The notes: a model not told the origin generated them from the sequence alone. A stretch of 64,000 bases of DNA from Sphingobium sp. (GCA_017984895.1 JAGNYO010000006.1:1-64000); one strand, 5' to 3'. Shown: positions 1 to 8,639, numbered from the stretch's first letter. Numbers and translations: made by a program.

Positions 1-342
1 CACGCCCGTCCGAAATCGCAAGCTTTTCACCGCAAATCGCCAGAACCTTGCAAATTGCGTTACTTGAAACTCCGCGAAACCCACGCTCTTCTGCGGGATT
101 CAGAGTTCTTCACGGACGACTAGCTATAACTGTCTCAATATTTGAAATATAAATGAAAAATTCTGATAAGAAATTCGCAAAATCAAACTGAGAATACTAT
201 ATTTTTAGTGGATGATATTTAGGGTTTATTTTCAGCATAACAAGGCATGCCAAAATATATCTCACCATCATGAGACATGACAAAACCTCATGCTCGAGAG
301 GTTTAGAATTTTAACTGTAGAAAATGAACGCTATGCGTTCGC
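1..342. other. AT-rich stretch without a convincing gene
   Basis: This stretch is visibly richer in A and T than the rest of the window, especially 125-250. Frame 1 on the plus strand is open from the window edge to a TAG at 121-123, about 40 codons, and could be the 3' end of a gene lying outside the window, but its residues show no motif I recognise. The rest carries only scattered stops and, at its right end, terminator-like hairpins for the minus-strand gene that follows. Confidence 0.4.
282..340 (-). terminator. Two hairpins behind the FKBP gene
   Basis: Read on the minus strand, a perfect 6-bp hairpin (GAACGC, loop TAT, GCGTTC, plus-strand 326-340) lies just past the FKBP stop codon and is followed by an ATTTTC tract. 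A second hairpin pairs AAACCTC (283-289) with GAGGTTT (298-304) and is followed on the minus strand by TTTTGT. Either could end transcription of the FKBP gene. Both stems are short, so strength is uncertain. Confidence 0.4.
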
Positions 343-903
343 TCAGGGATGCGCGCCCTGCATCTGCATCTGCTGCATCTGCTGCTGCATCGCCATGATT
401 TCGGCGCGGGATTTGAAATCGAGCAGTTTTACATCGAAGATCAGCACCGCGTTGGGCGGGATCGGCCCACCCTCGGGCGCCTTGTCGCCATAGGCAAGGG
501 CGGGCGGGAGGAACAGCTTGTATTCGCCGCCGCGCTTCATCAGCCTCAGGCCTTCAGAAAAACCGGGGACGACGCCATCCACCGGCATCGCGGTCTGCTC
601 GTTCTGGTCAAACACCGTGCCATCGAGCAGCGTGCCGGTATAGCCGACCAGCGCGATGTCGCCGGCGCTGGGGCTTGGGCCCTGGCCTTCCTTCACCACC
701 TTGTATTGCAGGCCGCTGGCCGTGGTGATGATGCCGGCTTCCTTGCCGTTTTGCGTCAGGAACGCCGCAGAGGAAGGCGTGACCCCGCGCTGCCCCGCAT
801 AAGCGAGGCCGCCCGCCGCCAGCACCACCGCGCCAACCCCCAGCCACAAGCGAGCCAACGAGCCTTTGGATATGGCGCGAAGCGGAACGGCGGTGACGGA
901 CAT
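343..903 (-). CDS. FKBP-type peptidyl-prolyl cis-trans isomerase, membrane-anchored
   Basis: This 186-residue protein should catalyse cis-trans isomerisation of Xaa-Pro bonds during folding in the periplasm. A hydrophobic segment at about residues 19-40 looks like an uncleaved signal anchor. The FKBP domain follows at about 60-165, with the family signatures VGYTGTLLDGTVFD, a GFSEGL stretch, a PPALAYGDKAPE stretch and a closing FDVKLLDF. The C-terminal tail is rich in methionine and glutamine (MAMQQQMQQMQMQ), which is unusual and may be flexible or metal-binding. The neighbour upstream on the same strand is rpsU, 66 bases away. The family is clear; the substrate is unknown. Confidence 0.9.
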   Translation of the reverse strand: MSVTAVPLRAISKGSLARLWLGVGAVVLAAGGLAYAGQRGVTPSSAAFLTQNGKEAGIITTASGLQYKVVKEGQGPSPSAGDIALVGYTGTLLDGTVFDQNEQTAMPVDGVVPGFSEGLRLMKRGGEYKLFLPPALAYGDKAPEGGPIPPNAVLIFDVKLLDFKSRAEIMAMQQQMQQMQMQGAHP

Positions 904-969
904 GGATCAGCCCTCTGCAATGAAATCAGGAAAAAGAACTACGGGCCGGATCAGCCCGCATCGCAGTGC

Positions 970-1176
970 TTACCGAACACCGTCGCGCTCGGCGCGCTTG
1001 CGCTCGAGCTTGCGGGCGCGGCGCACGGCGGCCGCCTTTTCGCGGGCGCGCTTTTCCGACGGCTTCTCGTAATGACGCCGCAGCTTCATCTCCCGATAGA
1101 CGCCCTCGCGCTGCAACTTCTTCTTGAGCGCGCGCAGCGCCTGGTCGACATTATTGTCGCGGACGATGATTTGCAT
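970..1176 (-). CDS. rpsU: 30S ribosomal protein S21
   Basis: The 68-residue product begins [20 protein letters not shown] and continues with a very basic C-terminal half, the normal form of bacterial S21, which sits on the small-subunit platform near the anti-Shine-Dalgarno region and assists initiation. The frame is open further upstream, but the family N-terminus fixes the start at 1176. The leader upstream (plus-strand 1236-1256) holds two runs that are T-rich on the coding strand, possibly a regulatory leader. The next gene on the other strand starts at 1382. Confidence 0.95.
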   Translation of the reverse strand: MQIIVRDNNVDQALRALKKKLQREGVYREMKLRRHYEKPSEKRAREKAAAVRRARKLERKRAERDGVR

Positions 1177-1381
1177 AAGGCCGTCTTGCTCCGATCTCGC
1201 TGGGCTGGGGAGCGACTCACCGCCCGTCTCGCAGCCATAAAAAACAACAAAAAACCATGCGCCGCGTGCGTTATGCCTGCGTCGGGATCGGCGCGCCCTA
1301 CCAGCGAACGCACCTGACATCAAGCACAAAGCGCGCGTTTCCGGCTGGAGAAGTCGCGCGTCTCCTGCCATAAGCCCGTCG

Positions 1382-1915
1382 ATGACCAGCTTTACGGTGA
1401 ACGACCGCCCCGTGCGCTACAGGATGGACCCGGAGACGCCGCTGCTCTGGGCATTGCGCGACGCGTCCAACCTCACCGGCACGAAATATGGCTGTGGCAC
1501 CGGCGATTGCGGCGCCTGCACCGTGGACATCGACGGGCAGGCGGTGCGCGCCTGCCGCATTTCCATCGCTGCGTGCGAGGGGCGGTTCGTCACCACCATC
1601 GAGGCGCTCTCCACCGATCGCAGCCACCCGGTGCAGCAGGCTTGGATCGAGGCGAACTTGCCGCAATGCGGCTATTGCCAGCCGGGCATGATCATGGCCG
1701 CTGCGGTGCTTCTGAAAAAAAATCGCGCACCCAGTGATGCGGACATCGACAGCGCGATCACCAACATCTGCCGCTGCGGCACCTATCCGCGCATCCGCGC
1801 CGCGGTCCGCCGGGCGGCCGGGATGATAAGCAGCGTCGAGCCGTCGCCAGCCAGCAGCTCGCCCGAAACGCCCATTGAGCCAGCCGCGCCCCTGCCTGCG
1901 GGCGACACCGAATGA
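1382..1915 (+). CDS. (2Fe-2S)-binding oxidoreductase subunit (isoquinoline 1-oxidoreductase alpha / xanthine dehydrogenase small-subunit type)
   Basis: The 177-residue protein has both iron-sulfur cluster motifs of the xanthine-oxidase family small subunits: the plant-ferredoxin type cluster in [13 protein letters not shown] (about residues 40-52) and the helical-domain cluster in QCGYCQPGM and ICRCGTYPR (about 98-140). Such subunits pass electrons from a molybdopterin subunit to an outside acceptor. The last 35 residues are a Pro/Glu/Ser-rich tail not usual in the family. No molybdopterin subunit gene lies next to it. Its stop codon overlaps the start of the following oxygenase gene by four bases, suggesting coupled translation. 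Family assignment is firm; the partner and substrate are unknown. Confidence 0.88.
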   Translation: MTSFTVNDRPVRYRMDPETPLLWALRDASNLTGTKYGCGTGDCGACTVDIDGQAVRACRISIAACEGRFVTTIEALSTDRSHPVQQAWIEANLPQCGYCQPGMIMAAAVLLKKNRAPSDADIDSAITNICRCGTYPRIRAAVRRAAGMISSVEPSPASSSPETPIEPAAPLPAGDTE

Positions 1916-2667
1916 CCTTGTGGCCGCTGCGCGCTCTGTTCGGCGGTCGCAAAGCCCCCTCCACGCCGGAAAGCGCCCTGGCACCTCCCGTACCTGACGA
2001 TGCCGACCAACCCGCGCCCGCGCGCGCGCAGGCCGCGCGGCAGGTAGGCGCCAAGCTCGGCCGCAACCCGCTGGTCGAGCGACTGGGCGATACGCGGCTC
2101 AATCTGTTCCTGCGCCCGGATTTTGCCTCCCCTGACGAATGCGCCCGGCTATGCGCGATGATCGACGCGGGCGCGCAGCCGTCGGTGCTGTTCGCGGGCA
2201 CGCAGGCCCCGGAGTATCGCACCAGCCACAGTTGTCATATGGACGCGGACGACCCTCTGGTGCGGGTCATCACGGCGCGCATCTGTGCGCTGACGGGCAT
2301 GGACCCGCGCCACGCCGAGATGATCCAGGGCCAGCGCTATACGCCGGGCCAGGAATACAGGGCGCACTGGGATTATTTTCCGCAGAACGACACCTATTGG
2401 CCGCATATGCGCGATACGGGCGGGCAGCGGACATGGACGGCGATGCTCTATTGCAACCCTGTCGAGGCAGGAGGCGAGACTCAGTTTGTCACCACCGGCC
2501 TCGCCGTCGTGCCCATGGCAGGCGCGCTGCTCGTGTGGAACAATATGGGGCCGGACGGCGCGCCTAACATCGACAGCGCCCACAGCGCCGCGCCCGTGAC
2601 GGCGGGCAGGAAATATGTGCTCACCCTGTGGTTCCGCGAACGCCCATGGCTCGAAAAGCCCGCTTGA
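1912..2667 (+). CDS. 2OG-Fe(II) oxygenase, prolyl 4-hydroxylase alpha-subunit-like
   Basis: This 251-residue protein looks like a 2-oxoglutarate and Fe(II)-dependent dioxygenase of the prolyl 4-hydroxylase type. The metal-binding facial triad is visible: H and D in YRAHWDYF (about residues 145-152) and the distal H in IDSAHSAAPV (about 220-229), followed by the 2-oxoglutarate-binding basic residue in TAGRKYVLTLWFRERPW. The first 70 residues are variable and Ala/Pro-rich. The gene starts with an ATG that overlaps the stop of the 2Fe-2S subunit (ATGA), so the two are probably co-translated. Substrate cannot be inferred. Confidence 0.87.
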   Translation: MTLWPLRALFGGRKAPSTPESALAPPVPDDADQPAPARAQAARQVGAKLGRNPLVERLGDTRLNLFLRPDFASPDECARLCAMIDAGAQPSVLFAGTQAPEYRTSHSCHMDADDPLVRVITARICALTGMDPRHAEMIQGQRYTPGQEYRAHWDYFPQNDTYWPHMRDTGGQRTWTAMLYCNPVEAGGETQFVTTGLAVVPMAGALLVWNNMGPDGAPNIDSAHSAAPVTAGRKYVLTLWFRERPWLEKPA

Positions 2668-2797
2668 GCGTTAATCACAACGGCTCATAACCCTTTCGTT
2701 TTGCTGAACCCGTCATTCCCGCGTCGTTCAGAACGAATCGGCGATAAGCAACTTGTCGGCGCAGCAATGCCAGCCGAAAGGAACGAGGAGAATGACT

Positions 2798-3319
2798 ATG
2801 CGTAAATTGATCCTGTCCGCCGCGATGGCCGCAACCGCCCTTACCGGCATCACCCTGCCGGTCAGCGCTTCGGCCCAGAACCGCCACGACAACTGGCGTG
2901 AGGAGCGCCGCGATGACCGGGGCGATGTGCGTGATGCCCGCCGCGATATGCGCGAGGAGCGGCGCGAGCTGCGCGATGCCTATCGTGAAGGCGACCGTCG
3001 CGAAATCCGCGAGGAGCGGCGCGATCTCAATCGTGCGGAAAATCGCTATTCCCGCGAACTGCGTGACTATCGGCGCGACAACCCCCGCATCTTTTCGCGC
3101 GGCAACTGGCGTGGCCCAGACCGGTATCAACGTTGGGAGCGGGGCGCGCGCGTCAACCGCGCTTATTATGCGCCGCGCTATTATGTGAACGATCCGTGGC
3201 GTTATCGTCTGCCGGCCGCGCCGGGTTATGCCCGCTGGGTCCGCAATTATGACGACGTGCTGCTGATCGATCTGCGCAGTGGCCGTGTGATCAACGCCTA
3301 CTACAGCTTCTTCTTCTGA
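2798..3319 (+). CDS. RcnB-like periplasmic protein with Arg/Glu/Asp repeats
   Basis: The product has a Sec signal peptide (MRKLILSAAMAATALTG, likely cleaved after ASAQ). It is followed by about 70 residues of alternating arginine and acidic residues with repeats such as REERRDDRGD, RDMREERREL and REIREERRDL, probably a charged helix. The C-terminal part (VRNYDDVLLIDLRSGRVINA) is the end typical of RcnB-family proteins, which in E. coli act in nickel/cobalt homeostasis; a metal role here is only inferred. The GAGGAG at 2785-2790 sits seven bases before ATG 2798, favouring it over the ATG at 2792. A strong terminator follows. Confidence 0.8.
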   Translation: MRKLILSAAMAATALTGITLPVSASAQNRHDNWREERRDDRGDVRDARRDMREERRELRDAYREGDRREIREERRDLNRAENRYSRELRDYRRDNPRIFSRGNWRGPDRYQRWERGARVNRAYYAPRYYVNDPWRYRLPAAPGYARWVRNYDDVLLIDLRSGRVINAYYSFFF

Positions 3320-3331
3320 TAGAAGCGCTGG

Positions 3332-3365
3332 AAAGGCCGTCCGGAGAAGATCCGGGCGGCCTTTT
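3332..3365. terminator. Rho-independent terminator between convergent genes
   Basis: A stem of about 13 base pairs with one mismatch pairs AAAGGCCGTCCGGA (3332-3345) with TCCGGGCGGCCTTTT (3351-3365) around a five-base loop. T residues follow on the plus strand and A residues precede it, so it can serve both the RcnB-like gene and the lysine-tRNA synthetase gene running the other way. Confidence 0.85.
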
Positions 3366-3369
3366 GCTA

Positions 3370-4962
3370 TCAGGCTTCCAGTGCTTCAGCGATCAGCCGA
3401 CGGCTGTTTTCGATGCCATAGAGCGCAATGAAGCTGCCCATGCGCGGGCCTTGATCCGCGCCGAGCAGGGTCTGATACAGCGCCTTGAACCAGTCCCGCA
3501 GTTGCTCGAACCCGTAATGCGGGTCTTTACCGATCGCGTAGACGATGTTCTGGATGTCCTCGGCAGACGCATCTTCCGCCAGCGCGCCAAGCTGGCCATC
3601 CAGTTCGGAGAGCGCGCGCGCCTCGTTGTCCTCCGGCTTGCGGCGGCGGAGCGTCGGCGCCACAAAATCCCGGTTATAGGCCAGCGCGTTGGCCACCAGT
3701 CCGGCAAGCTGAGGGGTGTTTTCCGCTGACGCGCCCTCGACATAGTTCGAGAGATACGCCCACACCCGCTCCGCCGTCGCCTCCGCGCCCATCACACCGA
3801 CGAGGTTGAGCAACAACCCATAGCTCACTGGCAGCGCCTGATCCGGCACCGCCTCTCCCCGCGCGGCGTGGACATGATGCACCGGGTTGCCGAGTTGCTT
3901 GTCGAGCGGCTGGGACGCATAATTGCCGCGAAACTGCTCATATTCATCGACCGCGCGCGGGATCACGCCGATATGGAGCTGCTTGGCGCTCTTCGGCTCG
4001 CGATAAGCGTAGAAGGCGAGGCTTTCCTCGCTGCCATAGGTCAGCCATTCCTCTAAAGACAGGCCGTTACCCTTGGATTTGCTGATCTTCTCGCCCTTCT
4101 CATCAAGGAACATCTCATAGATCAGCCCCTCGGGCTTCCTGCCGCCCAGCACCTGCGCGATCTTGCCGGATTGCACGCCGCTGTCGGTCAAGTCCTTGCC
4201 ATACATCTCGTAATCGACATGGAGCGCGACCCAGCGCATCGCCCAGTCGACCTTCCATTGCAGTTTTGCCCCGCCGGAGAGGATGCAATGCTCGATGGTT
4301 TCGCCTTCATCCTCAAAGCGCACCAGCCCGGCCTCGGCATCCACCACCTCGATCGGCACCTGAAGCACGATGCCCGACTTGGGGCTGATCGGCAGCACGG
4401 GGGAATAGGTCGCCGCGCGCTCCGCCCGCAAGGTCGGCAGCATGATGTCCATGATTTTCGTGTAGGTGCGCAGCACATTGCGCAACGCATCGTCAAACGC
4501 GCCAGACCGATATTGCTCGGTCGAGGAGCGGAAGTCATAGTCGAAGCCGAAACGGTCGAGAAACTCCCGCAGCATGGCGTTGTTGTGCGCGGCAAAGCTG
4601 TCGAACTTGCCGAACGGATCGGGAGTGGCGGTAAGCGGCTTGCCGAGATGCGCGCGCAGCATGTCGGCGTTGGGCACATTGTCCGGCACCTTGCGCAGCC
4701 CGTCCATATCATCCGAAAAGGCGATCAGGCGGGTGGGGATATCGCTCATTTCCTCGAACGCCCTGCGCACCATCGTCGTGCGCAACACCTCGTTGAAGGT
4801 GCCGATATGCGGCAGGCCCGACGGTCCATAGCCGGTTTCGAACAGGGCATAGCCCTTGGCGGGCGCGGCGTTCCCGAGCCGCTTCAGCACCTTGCGCGCT
4901 TCCTCATGCGGCCAGGCTTTGGAAACAAGGGCGGCGTCACGCAATGTCGTTATGTCTGTCAT
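3370..4962 (-). CDS. lysS: Lysyl-tRNA synthetase, class I
   Basis: The 530-residue enzyme charges tRNA-Lys. It belongs to the class I LysRS group (often called lysK), common in archaea and alphaproteobacteria, and is unrelated to the class II LysRS of E. coli. The HIGH motif is GLPHIGTF (about residues 49-56) and the KMSKS motif appears as KISKSKGN (about 290). The C-terminal part has the alpha-helical anticodon-binding region. The start at 4962 is chosen because GGGGAG lies just upstream and the protein begins MTDITTLRDAALVSKAWP as in relatives; the frame is open further up. The upstream region holds two palindromic elements. Confidence 0.93.
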   Translation of the reverse strand: MTDITTLRDAALVSKAWPHEEARKVLKRLGNAAPAKGYALFETGYGPSGLPHIGTFNEVLRTTMVRRAFEEMSDIPTRLIAFSDDMDGLRKVPDNVPNADMLRAHLGKPLTATPDPFGKFDSFAAHNNAMLREFLDRFGFDYDFRSSTEQYRSGAFDDALRNVLRTYTKIMDIMLPTLRAERAATYSPVLPISPKSGIVLQVPIEVVDAEAGLVRFEDEGETIEHCILSGGAKLQWKVDWAMRWVALHVDYEMYGKDLTDSGVQSGKIAQVLGGRKPEGLIYEMFLDEKGEKISKSKGNGLSLEEWLTYGSEESLAFYAYREPKSAKQLHIGVIPRAVDEYEQFRGNYASQPLDKQLGNPVHHVHAARGEAVPDQALPVSYGLLLNLVGVMGAEATAERVWAYLSNYVEGASAENTPQLAGLVANALAYNRDFVAPTLRRRKPEDNEARALSELDGQLGALAEDASAEDIQNIVYAIGKDPHYGFEQLRDWFKALYQTLLGADQGPRMGSFIALYGIENSRRLIAEALEA

Positions 4963-4982
4963 GCCGCTCCCCATAGAGCATA

Positions 4983-5012
4983 GCGCGAAAAAGTGGGAAC
5001 CGGTTTTTTCGC
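4983..5012. repeat. Alphaproteobacterial-type palindromic repeat unit
   Basis: The segment GCGCGAAAAAGTGGGAACCGG continues into a T run and closes with TTCGC, so GCGAAAAA pairs with TTTTTTCGC around a GTGGGAACCGG core. From memory, near-identical palindromes occur as dispersed intergenic repeats in many alphaproteobacteria. It lies about 20 bases upstream of the lysS start, so it may be in the transcript leader or only a passive repeat. Confidence 0.6.
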
Positions 5013-5021
5013 TTGGTGCCT

Positions 5022-5057
5022 GATCCGAAACTCCGGCAATTGGGAGTTTCGGATGAT
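5022..5057. repeat. Inverted repeat upstream of lysS
   Basis: GATCCGAAACTCC (5022-5034) is mirrored by GGAGTTTCGGATGATC (5043-5058), giving a 12-bp stem with an 8-base loop. The hexamer GGTGCC flanks it on both sides (5015-5020 and 5058-5063), as a direct repeat would around an inserted element. Together with the unit at 4983 it fills much of the gap between lysS and the PilZ gene. Confidence 0.55.
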
Positions 5058-5237
5058 CGGTGCCAGCCCGGTGCGGCAACCTCGAAATTCGTTTCCTCGC
5101 CAATTTCGAATCCGACTCTTGGCGATGCGACTTACAAAAGGAGCGGCCCAGCGGCATGAAAATTAGCCCTTTTGTGCGCTTCCTGCTTATGCATGGTTTA
5201 CCGGCAATTAAGCAAATATCGCTATGCTCCGCTCATC

Positions 5238-5684
5238 ATGCACACAGAGCACGATCCCTCCTCCTACAAGCGCGAGATGCGCATCCCGGTCGATATTCCG
5301 GTGCGGATCGTCAGCGTGCTCGTCTCCGCCGATGCGAATTTGCGCAACCTGACCGAGCATGGCGCGCTGATCGAGGGTCTGTCGCTTCCCAGAGGCGCGC
5401 AATTCCAGATCGAATATGACGGGCAGACCCTGTTCGGCATCGTCGCCTGGGCGGAGGATGACCGTTTTGGCGCGCGCTTCCCGTTCGTGCTGGATGACGG
5501 GCCGCTTTATAGCCGGTTGCAGCAGGCGGTGATCGATCATGAGGTGCGGCAAAAGAGCATGACGGCGAACCACGCCTTCACCTCTGCGCCGACCGCGCAT
5601 CTGCCGCCCCGCGCACCGCTCAACGCACCGCTCAACCCCATATGGCGGCCTGTTGCCGGATTTGGCCGCAGGGGTTTGGGATAA
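5238..5684 (+). CDS. PilZ-domain protein
   Basis: The 148-residue product carries a PilZ domain, which generally binds cyclic di-GMP. The basic N-terminal binding stretch is YKREMRIPVDIPVRI (about residues 11-25) and the second motif region is NLRNLTEHGALIEG, where the usual (D/N)xSxxG is replaced by NxTxxG, so ligand binding is likely but not certain. The C-terminal 40 residues are low-complexity and proline-rich. The ATG at 5238 is preferred because the upstream part of the frame does not resemble PilZ proteins. It stands alone between lysS (divergent) and the helicase gene. Confidence 0.75.
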   Translation: MHTEHDPSSYKREMRIPVDIPVRIVSVLVSADANLRNLTEHGALIEGLSLPRGAQFQIEYDGQTLFGIVAWAEDDRFGARFPFVLDDGPLYSRLQQAVIDHEVRQKSMTANHAFTSAPTAHLPPRAPLNAPLNPIWRPVAGFGRRGLG

Positions 5685-5697
5685 TGTGATCAGCGAC

Positions 5698-5716
5698 GGA
5701 ACGCCTTGCGGCGTTT
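5698..5716 (+). terminator. Possible weak terminator after the PilZ gene
   Basis: GGAACGCC pairs with GGCGTTTC around a TTGC loop. There is no clear T run after it, so this is a weak candidate, possibly Rho-assisted. Confidence 0.25.
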
Positions 5717-5849
5717 CGTGCATGCGGCACCCTATGCGCCTTCCAGCCAGCCCCTCCGATGGCACCCTGATGAAACGGGGAGCAGAACGGGCTGTCTCAA
5801 TCCTTAAACAAGGGCTTGAAGCTGCACTCCCCTCCGCTATGCCGGTGGA

Positions 5850-8639
5850 GTGACCTCTTCGCCCGCACCCACGCCCGCATTGCCGCCCCTCCCCGCGCTC
5901 CATGCCAGCCATGCCGGGCTGTGGCTATCCGAGGCAGGCGGCGATGCGCGCGTCGTGACGCGGGGCGAAGCCGTATCCTATGCGGCGGAAACGCCAGTGC
6001 TGCTGTTGAACGCACCGCTCACCGGCCAGCGGCTCGGTTATGATGCGCTGTCGGGCCTCGATCTGCTGGAACTGTGGGCCTTCATCCACCCGGCGCGGTT
6101 TCTGGTGCCCACCCCCGCTGGGCTGGCGCGCGCGCTGAACCTGCCGGGGCCGGAGCGCGAGCAGGACATCCCCGCCCTGCTGGTCGCGGCGGCGGGCGCG
6201 TTGCTCGGGCGGCTGGGCGAACCCGGCTGGCGCGAGCGGGAGGGGGCGTGGATGTCTGCCCAATCGCTGCAAAGGCTGCGCTGGCTGTGGGCGCCGCTCA
6301 TCATCCCGCGCATCGAGCGCCCGGCGGACAACGAACGCTGGCTGTTTTCCCGCCTGCCCGAATGGGAGGAAGCCGCCCCGCGCCCCGCGCCCCGCCCCTA
6401 TACCCCCGCACCGGATGACATCGAGGCGCGACTCGCGGCTTTGACCGGCCTCAGCGCCGAGCCTCGGCCCGGCCAGCGCGCCTATGCGCTCTCCGCCGCT
6501 ACTGCCTTTTCCCCGCGCAGGGAGCGGGACCGGCCCAACCTGCTGCTCGCCGAGGCAGGCACCGGCATCGGCAAGACCCTGGGCTATCTCGCCCCCGCGT
6601 CGCTGTGGGCGGAGCAGGCGGGCGGCACCGTGTGGGTTTCGACCTTCACCAAGGCACTGCAACGCCAGCTCGATGCCGAAACGAAGCGCCTGCCCGATAC
6701 GGCCGAACCGGGCGTTGCTCCGCGCGTGGTGGTGCGCAAGGGGCGCGAGAATTATCTCTGCCTGCTGAACCTGGAGGACGCGCTGCAAGGCGGTTTCACA
6801 GGGCGGGCGGCGGTGCTGGCGCATCTGGTGGCGCGCTGGGCAGCCTACACCAGGGATGGCGACATGGTGGGCGGCGATCTGCCCGGCTGGTTGCCGACAT
6901 TGTTCCGCCGCAATGGCTCCACCGCATTGACCGACCGGCGGGGAGAGTGCGTCTATGCCGGCTGCCCGCATTACCGCAAATGCTTCATCGAGCGCAGTGT
7001 GCGCGGCGGCAGCCAGGCGGACATCGTGATCGCCAATCATGCGCTGGTGATGATCAACGCGGCACGCGGCAGGGATGAGGGCGGCGCGCCGACCCGCCTG
7101 ATATTGGATGAGGCGCACCATATCTTCGACGCCGCCGATTCGACCTTCGCCGTCGCGCTGACCGGGCAGGAAACAATCGAGCTGCGCCGCTGGGTGATCG
7201 GCCCGGAAGGCGGATCGCGCGGGCGCAGGCGCGGGCTTGCTGCCCGCCTCGCCGATGTCGCAAGCTATGACGCGGAAGGCGCCGCAGCCATCGCTCACGC
7301 GCGTGATGCCGCTGGCCTGCTCCCCGCCGACGAGTGGCTGAAACGCGTGGTGCAGGATGAGCCGTTTGGCCCGGTGGAGGCGCTGCTCGGCGCGGTGCGC
7401 GCCCATGTCTTTGCCCGCGCCGAAGATGGCAAAGCCGCAGATGCCGACGCAGGCTACGGGCTGGAGGCGGAACTGGCGGAGCCGGACGGCGCGCTGGTCG
7501 AAGCCGCGACCGATGCCGCCGCCGCGCTCGATAGCCTGCTGAAACCGCTCAATCGGCTTGGCAAAAGGCTGGAGGCGATCCTTGCCGATGCACCGGACTG
7601 GATGGACGGGCCGGCGCGGGCGCGAATCGAGGGCGCGATCGGCTCGTTGCAATGGCGGACGGACCTGCTCTCCGGCTGGATCGCGCTGCTCGCCCGCGTC
7701 GGCGGCCCAGGCAACCCGGATTTCGTCGACTGGCTGGCGGTGGACCGCTTCGAGGGGCGCGAATATGACATGGGGCTGCATCGCCACTGGCTAGACCCCA
7801 CCCGCCCCTTTGCCGAAACGGTGCTCAAGCAGGCGCATGGCGCGCTGCTCACCTCCGCTACCCTGCGCGGCAGTGTCGGCGAGGGCTGGGCACAGGCCGA
7901 AGCGCGCACCGGCGCCGCGCATCTCGAGGGGCCTGTCCAGCGGTTCGAGGCGGCCAGCCCGTTCGATTACGGGCGTCAGGCCGAAATCCTGATCGTCACC
8001 GATGTGAAGCGCGGAGACATCGCCGCCCTCTCCGCCGCCTATGCGCGCCTGATCGAGGCGTCCCAAGGCGGGGCACTCGGCCTGTTTACCGCGATTCGCC
8101 GGCTGCGCGCCGTCCACGCCCGCATTGCGGACCGGCTGGCGCGTGCTTCGCTGCCGCTCTATGCCCAGCATGTCGACCCGATCGACACCGGCACGCTGGT
8201 GGACATCTTCCGCGACGACATGCGCGCCTCGCTGCTCGGCACCGATGCCCTGCGCGACGGGGTGGACGTGCCCGGCCACTCGCTGCGCCTGCTCATCATG
8301 GAAGGGGTGCCCTGGTCCAAGCCGACCGTGCTCCACGCCGCGCGCAAACTCGCCGCCAAGGCGGAGGATGGCGGCGGCAATGCCTATGACGACGCCATCA
8401 TTCGCGCCCGCCTCGCGCAGGCGTTTGGCCGCCTGATCCGCCGCGCGGACGACAAGGGGGTGTTCGTCATCCTCTCCTCCGCAATGCCCAGCCGTTTGCT
8501 CGGCGCTTTTCCACCCGATGTCCCGATCCGGCGCATCCCGCTCGATGAAGCGGTCATCAGGGTGAGCGAACGACTTGGATTTGCCAGCGGCTTGGTGCAT
8601 CAGGGTTCGGTTCAGAATTCGCCGGTCAGCGAATTTTAG
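5850..8639 (+). CDS. ATP-dependent DNA helicase, DinG/XPD superfamily 2 type
   Basis: The 929-residue protein is a 5'-3' type superfamily 2 helicase. Walker A is AEAGTGIGKT (about residues 234-243) and the Walker B box is LILDEAHHIFD (about 415-425). Four cysteines between them, one near residue 302 (NYLC) and three in GECVYAGCPHYRKC (about 366-379), match the 4Fe-4S cluster of XPD and DinG. The C-terminal helicase half includes RDGVDVPGHSLRLLIMEG. Translation starts at a GTG at 5850 with a GGTGGA-like ribosome site before it. Such enzymes resolve R-loops or damaged DNA. The histidine phosphatase gene follows 62 bases downstream. Confidence 0.9.
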   Translation: MTSSPAPTPALPPLPALHASHAGLWLSEAGGDARVVTRGEAVSYAAETPVLLLNAPLTGQRLGYDALSGLDLLELWAFIHPARFLVPTPAGLARALNLPGPEREQDIPALLVAAAGALLGRLGEPGWREREGAWMSAQSLQRLRWLWAPLIIPRIERPADNERWLFSRLPEWEEAAPRPAPRPYTPAPDDIEARLAALTGLSAEPRPGQRAYALSAATAFSPRRERDRPNLLLAEAGTGIGKTLGYLAPASLWAEQAGGTVWVSTFTKALQRQLDAETKRLPDTAEPGVAPRVVVRKGRENYLCLLNLEDALQGGFTGRAAVLAHLVARWAAYTRDGDMVGGDLPGWLPTLFRRNGSTALTDRRGECVYAGCPHYRKCFIERSVRGGSQADIVIANHALVMINAARGRDEGGAPTRLILDEAHHIFDAADSTFAVALTGQETIELRRWVIGPEGGSRGRRRGLAARLADVASYDAEGAAAIAHARDAAGLLPADEWLKRVVQDEPFGPVEALLGAVRAHVFARAEDGKAADADAGYGLEAELAEPDGALVEAATDAAAALDSLLKPLNRLGKRLEAILADAPDWMDGPARARIEGAIGSLQWRTDLLSGWIALLARVGGPGNPDFVDWLAVDRFEGREYDMGLHRHWLDPTRPFAETVLKQAHGALLTSATLRGSVGEGWAQAEARTGAAHLEGPVQRFEAASPFDYGRQAEILIVTDVKRGDIAALSAAYARLIEASQGGALGLFTAIRRLRAVHARIADRLARASLPLYAQHVDPIDTGTLVDIFRDDMRASLLGTDALRDGVDVPGHSLRLLIMEGVPWSKPTVLHAARKLAAKAEDGGGNAYDDAIIRARLAQAFGRLIRRADDKGVFVILSSAMPSRLLGAFPPDVPIRRIPLDEAVIRVSERLGFASGLVHQGSVQNSPVSEF

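Noticed and set aside
349..1317. Open frame of 322 codons on the plus strand
   Set aside because: It runs antisense through the FKBP and rpsU genes, both clearly real.
5653..5853. 66-codon frame between the PilZ and helicase genes
   Set aside because: It overlaps the PilZ gene's end out of frame and has no ribosome site or motif.
5925..7787. Open frame of 620 codons on the minus strand
   Set aside because: It lies wholly inside the helicase gene, shows no domain, and is explained by high GC in an opposite frame.
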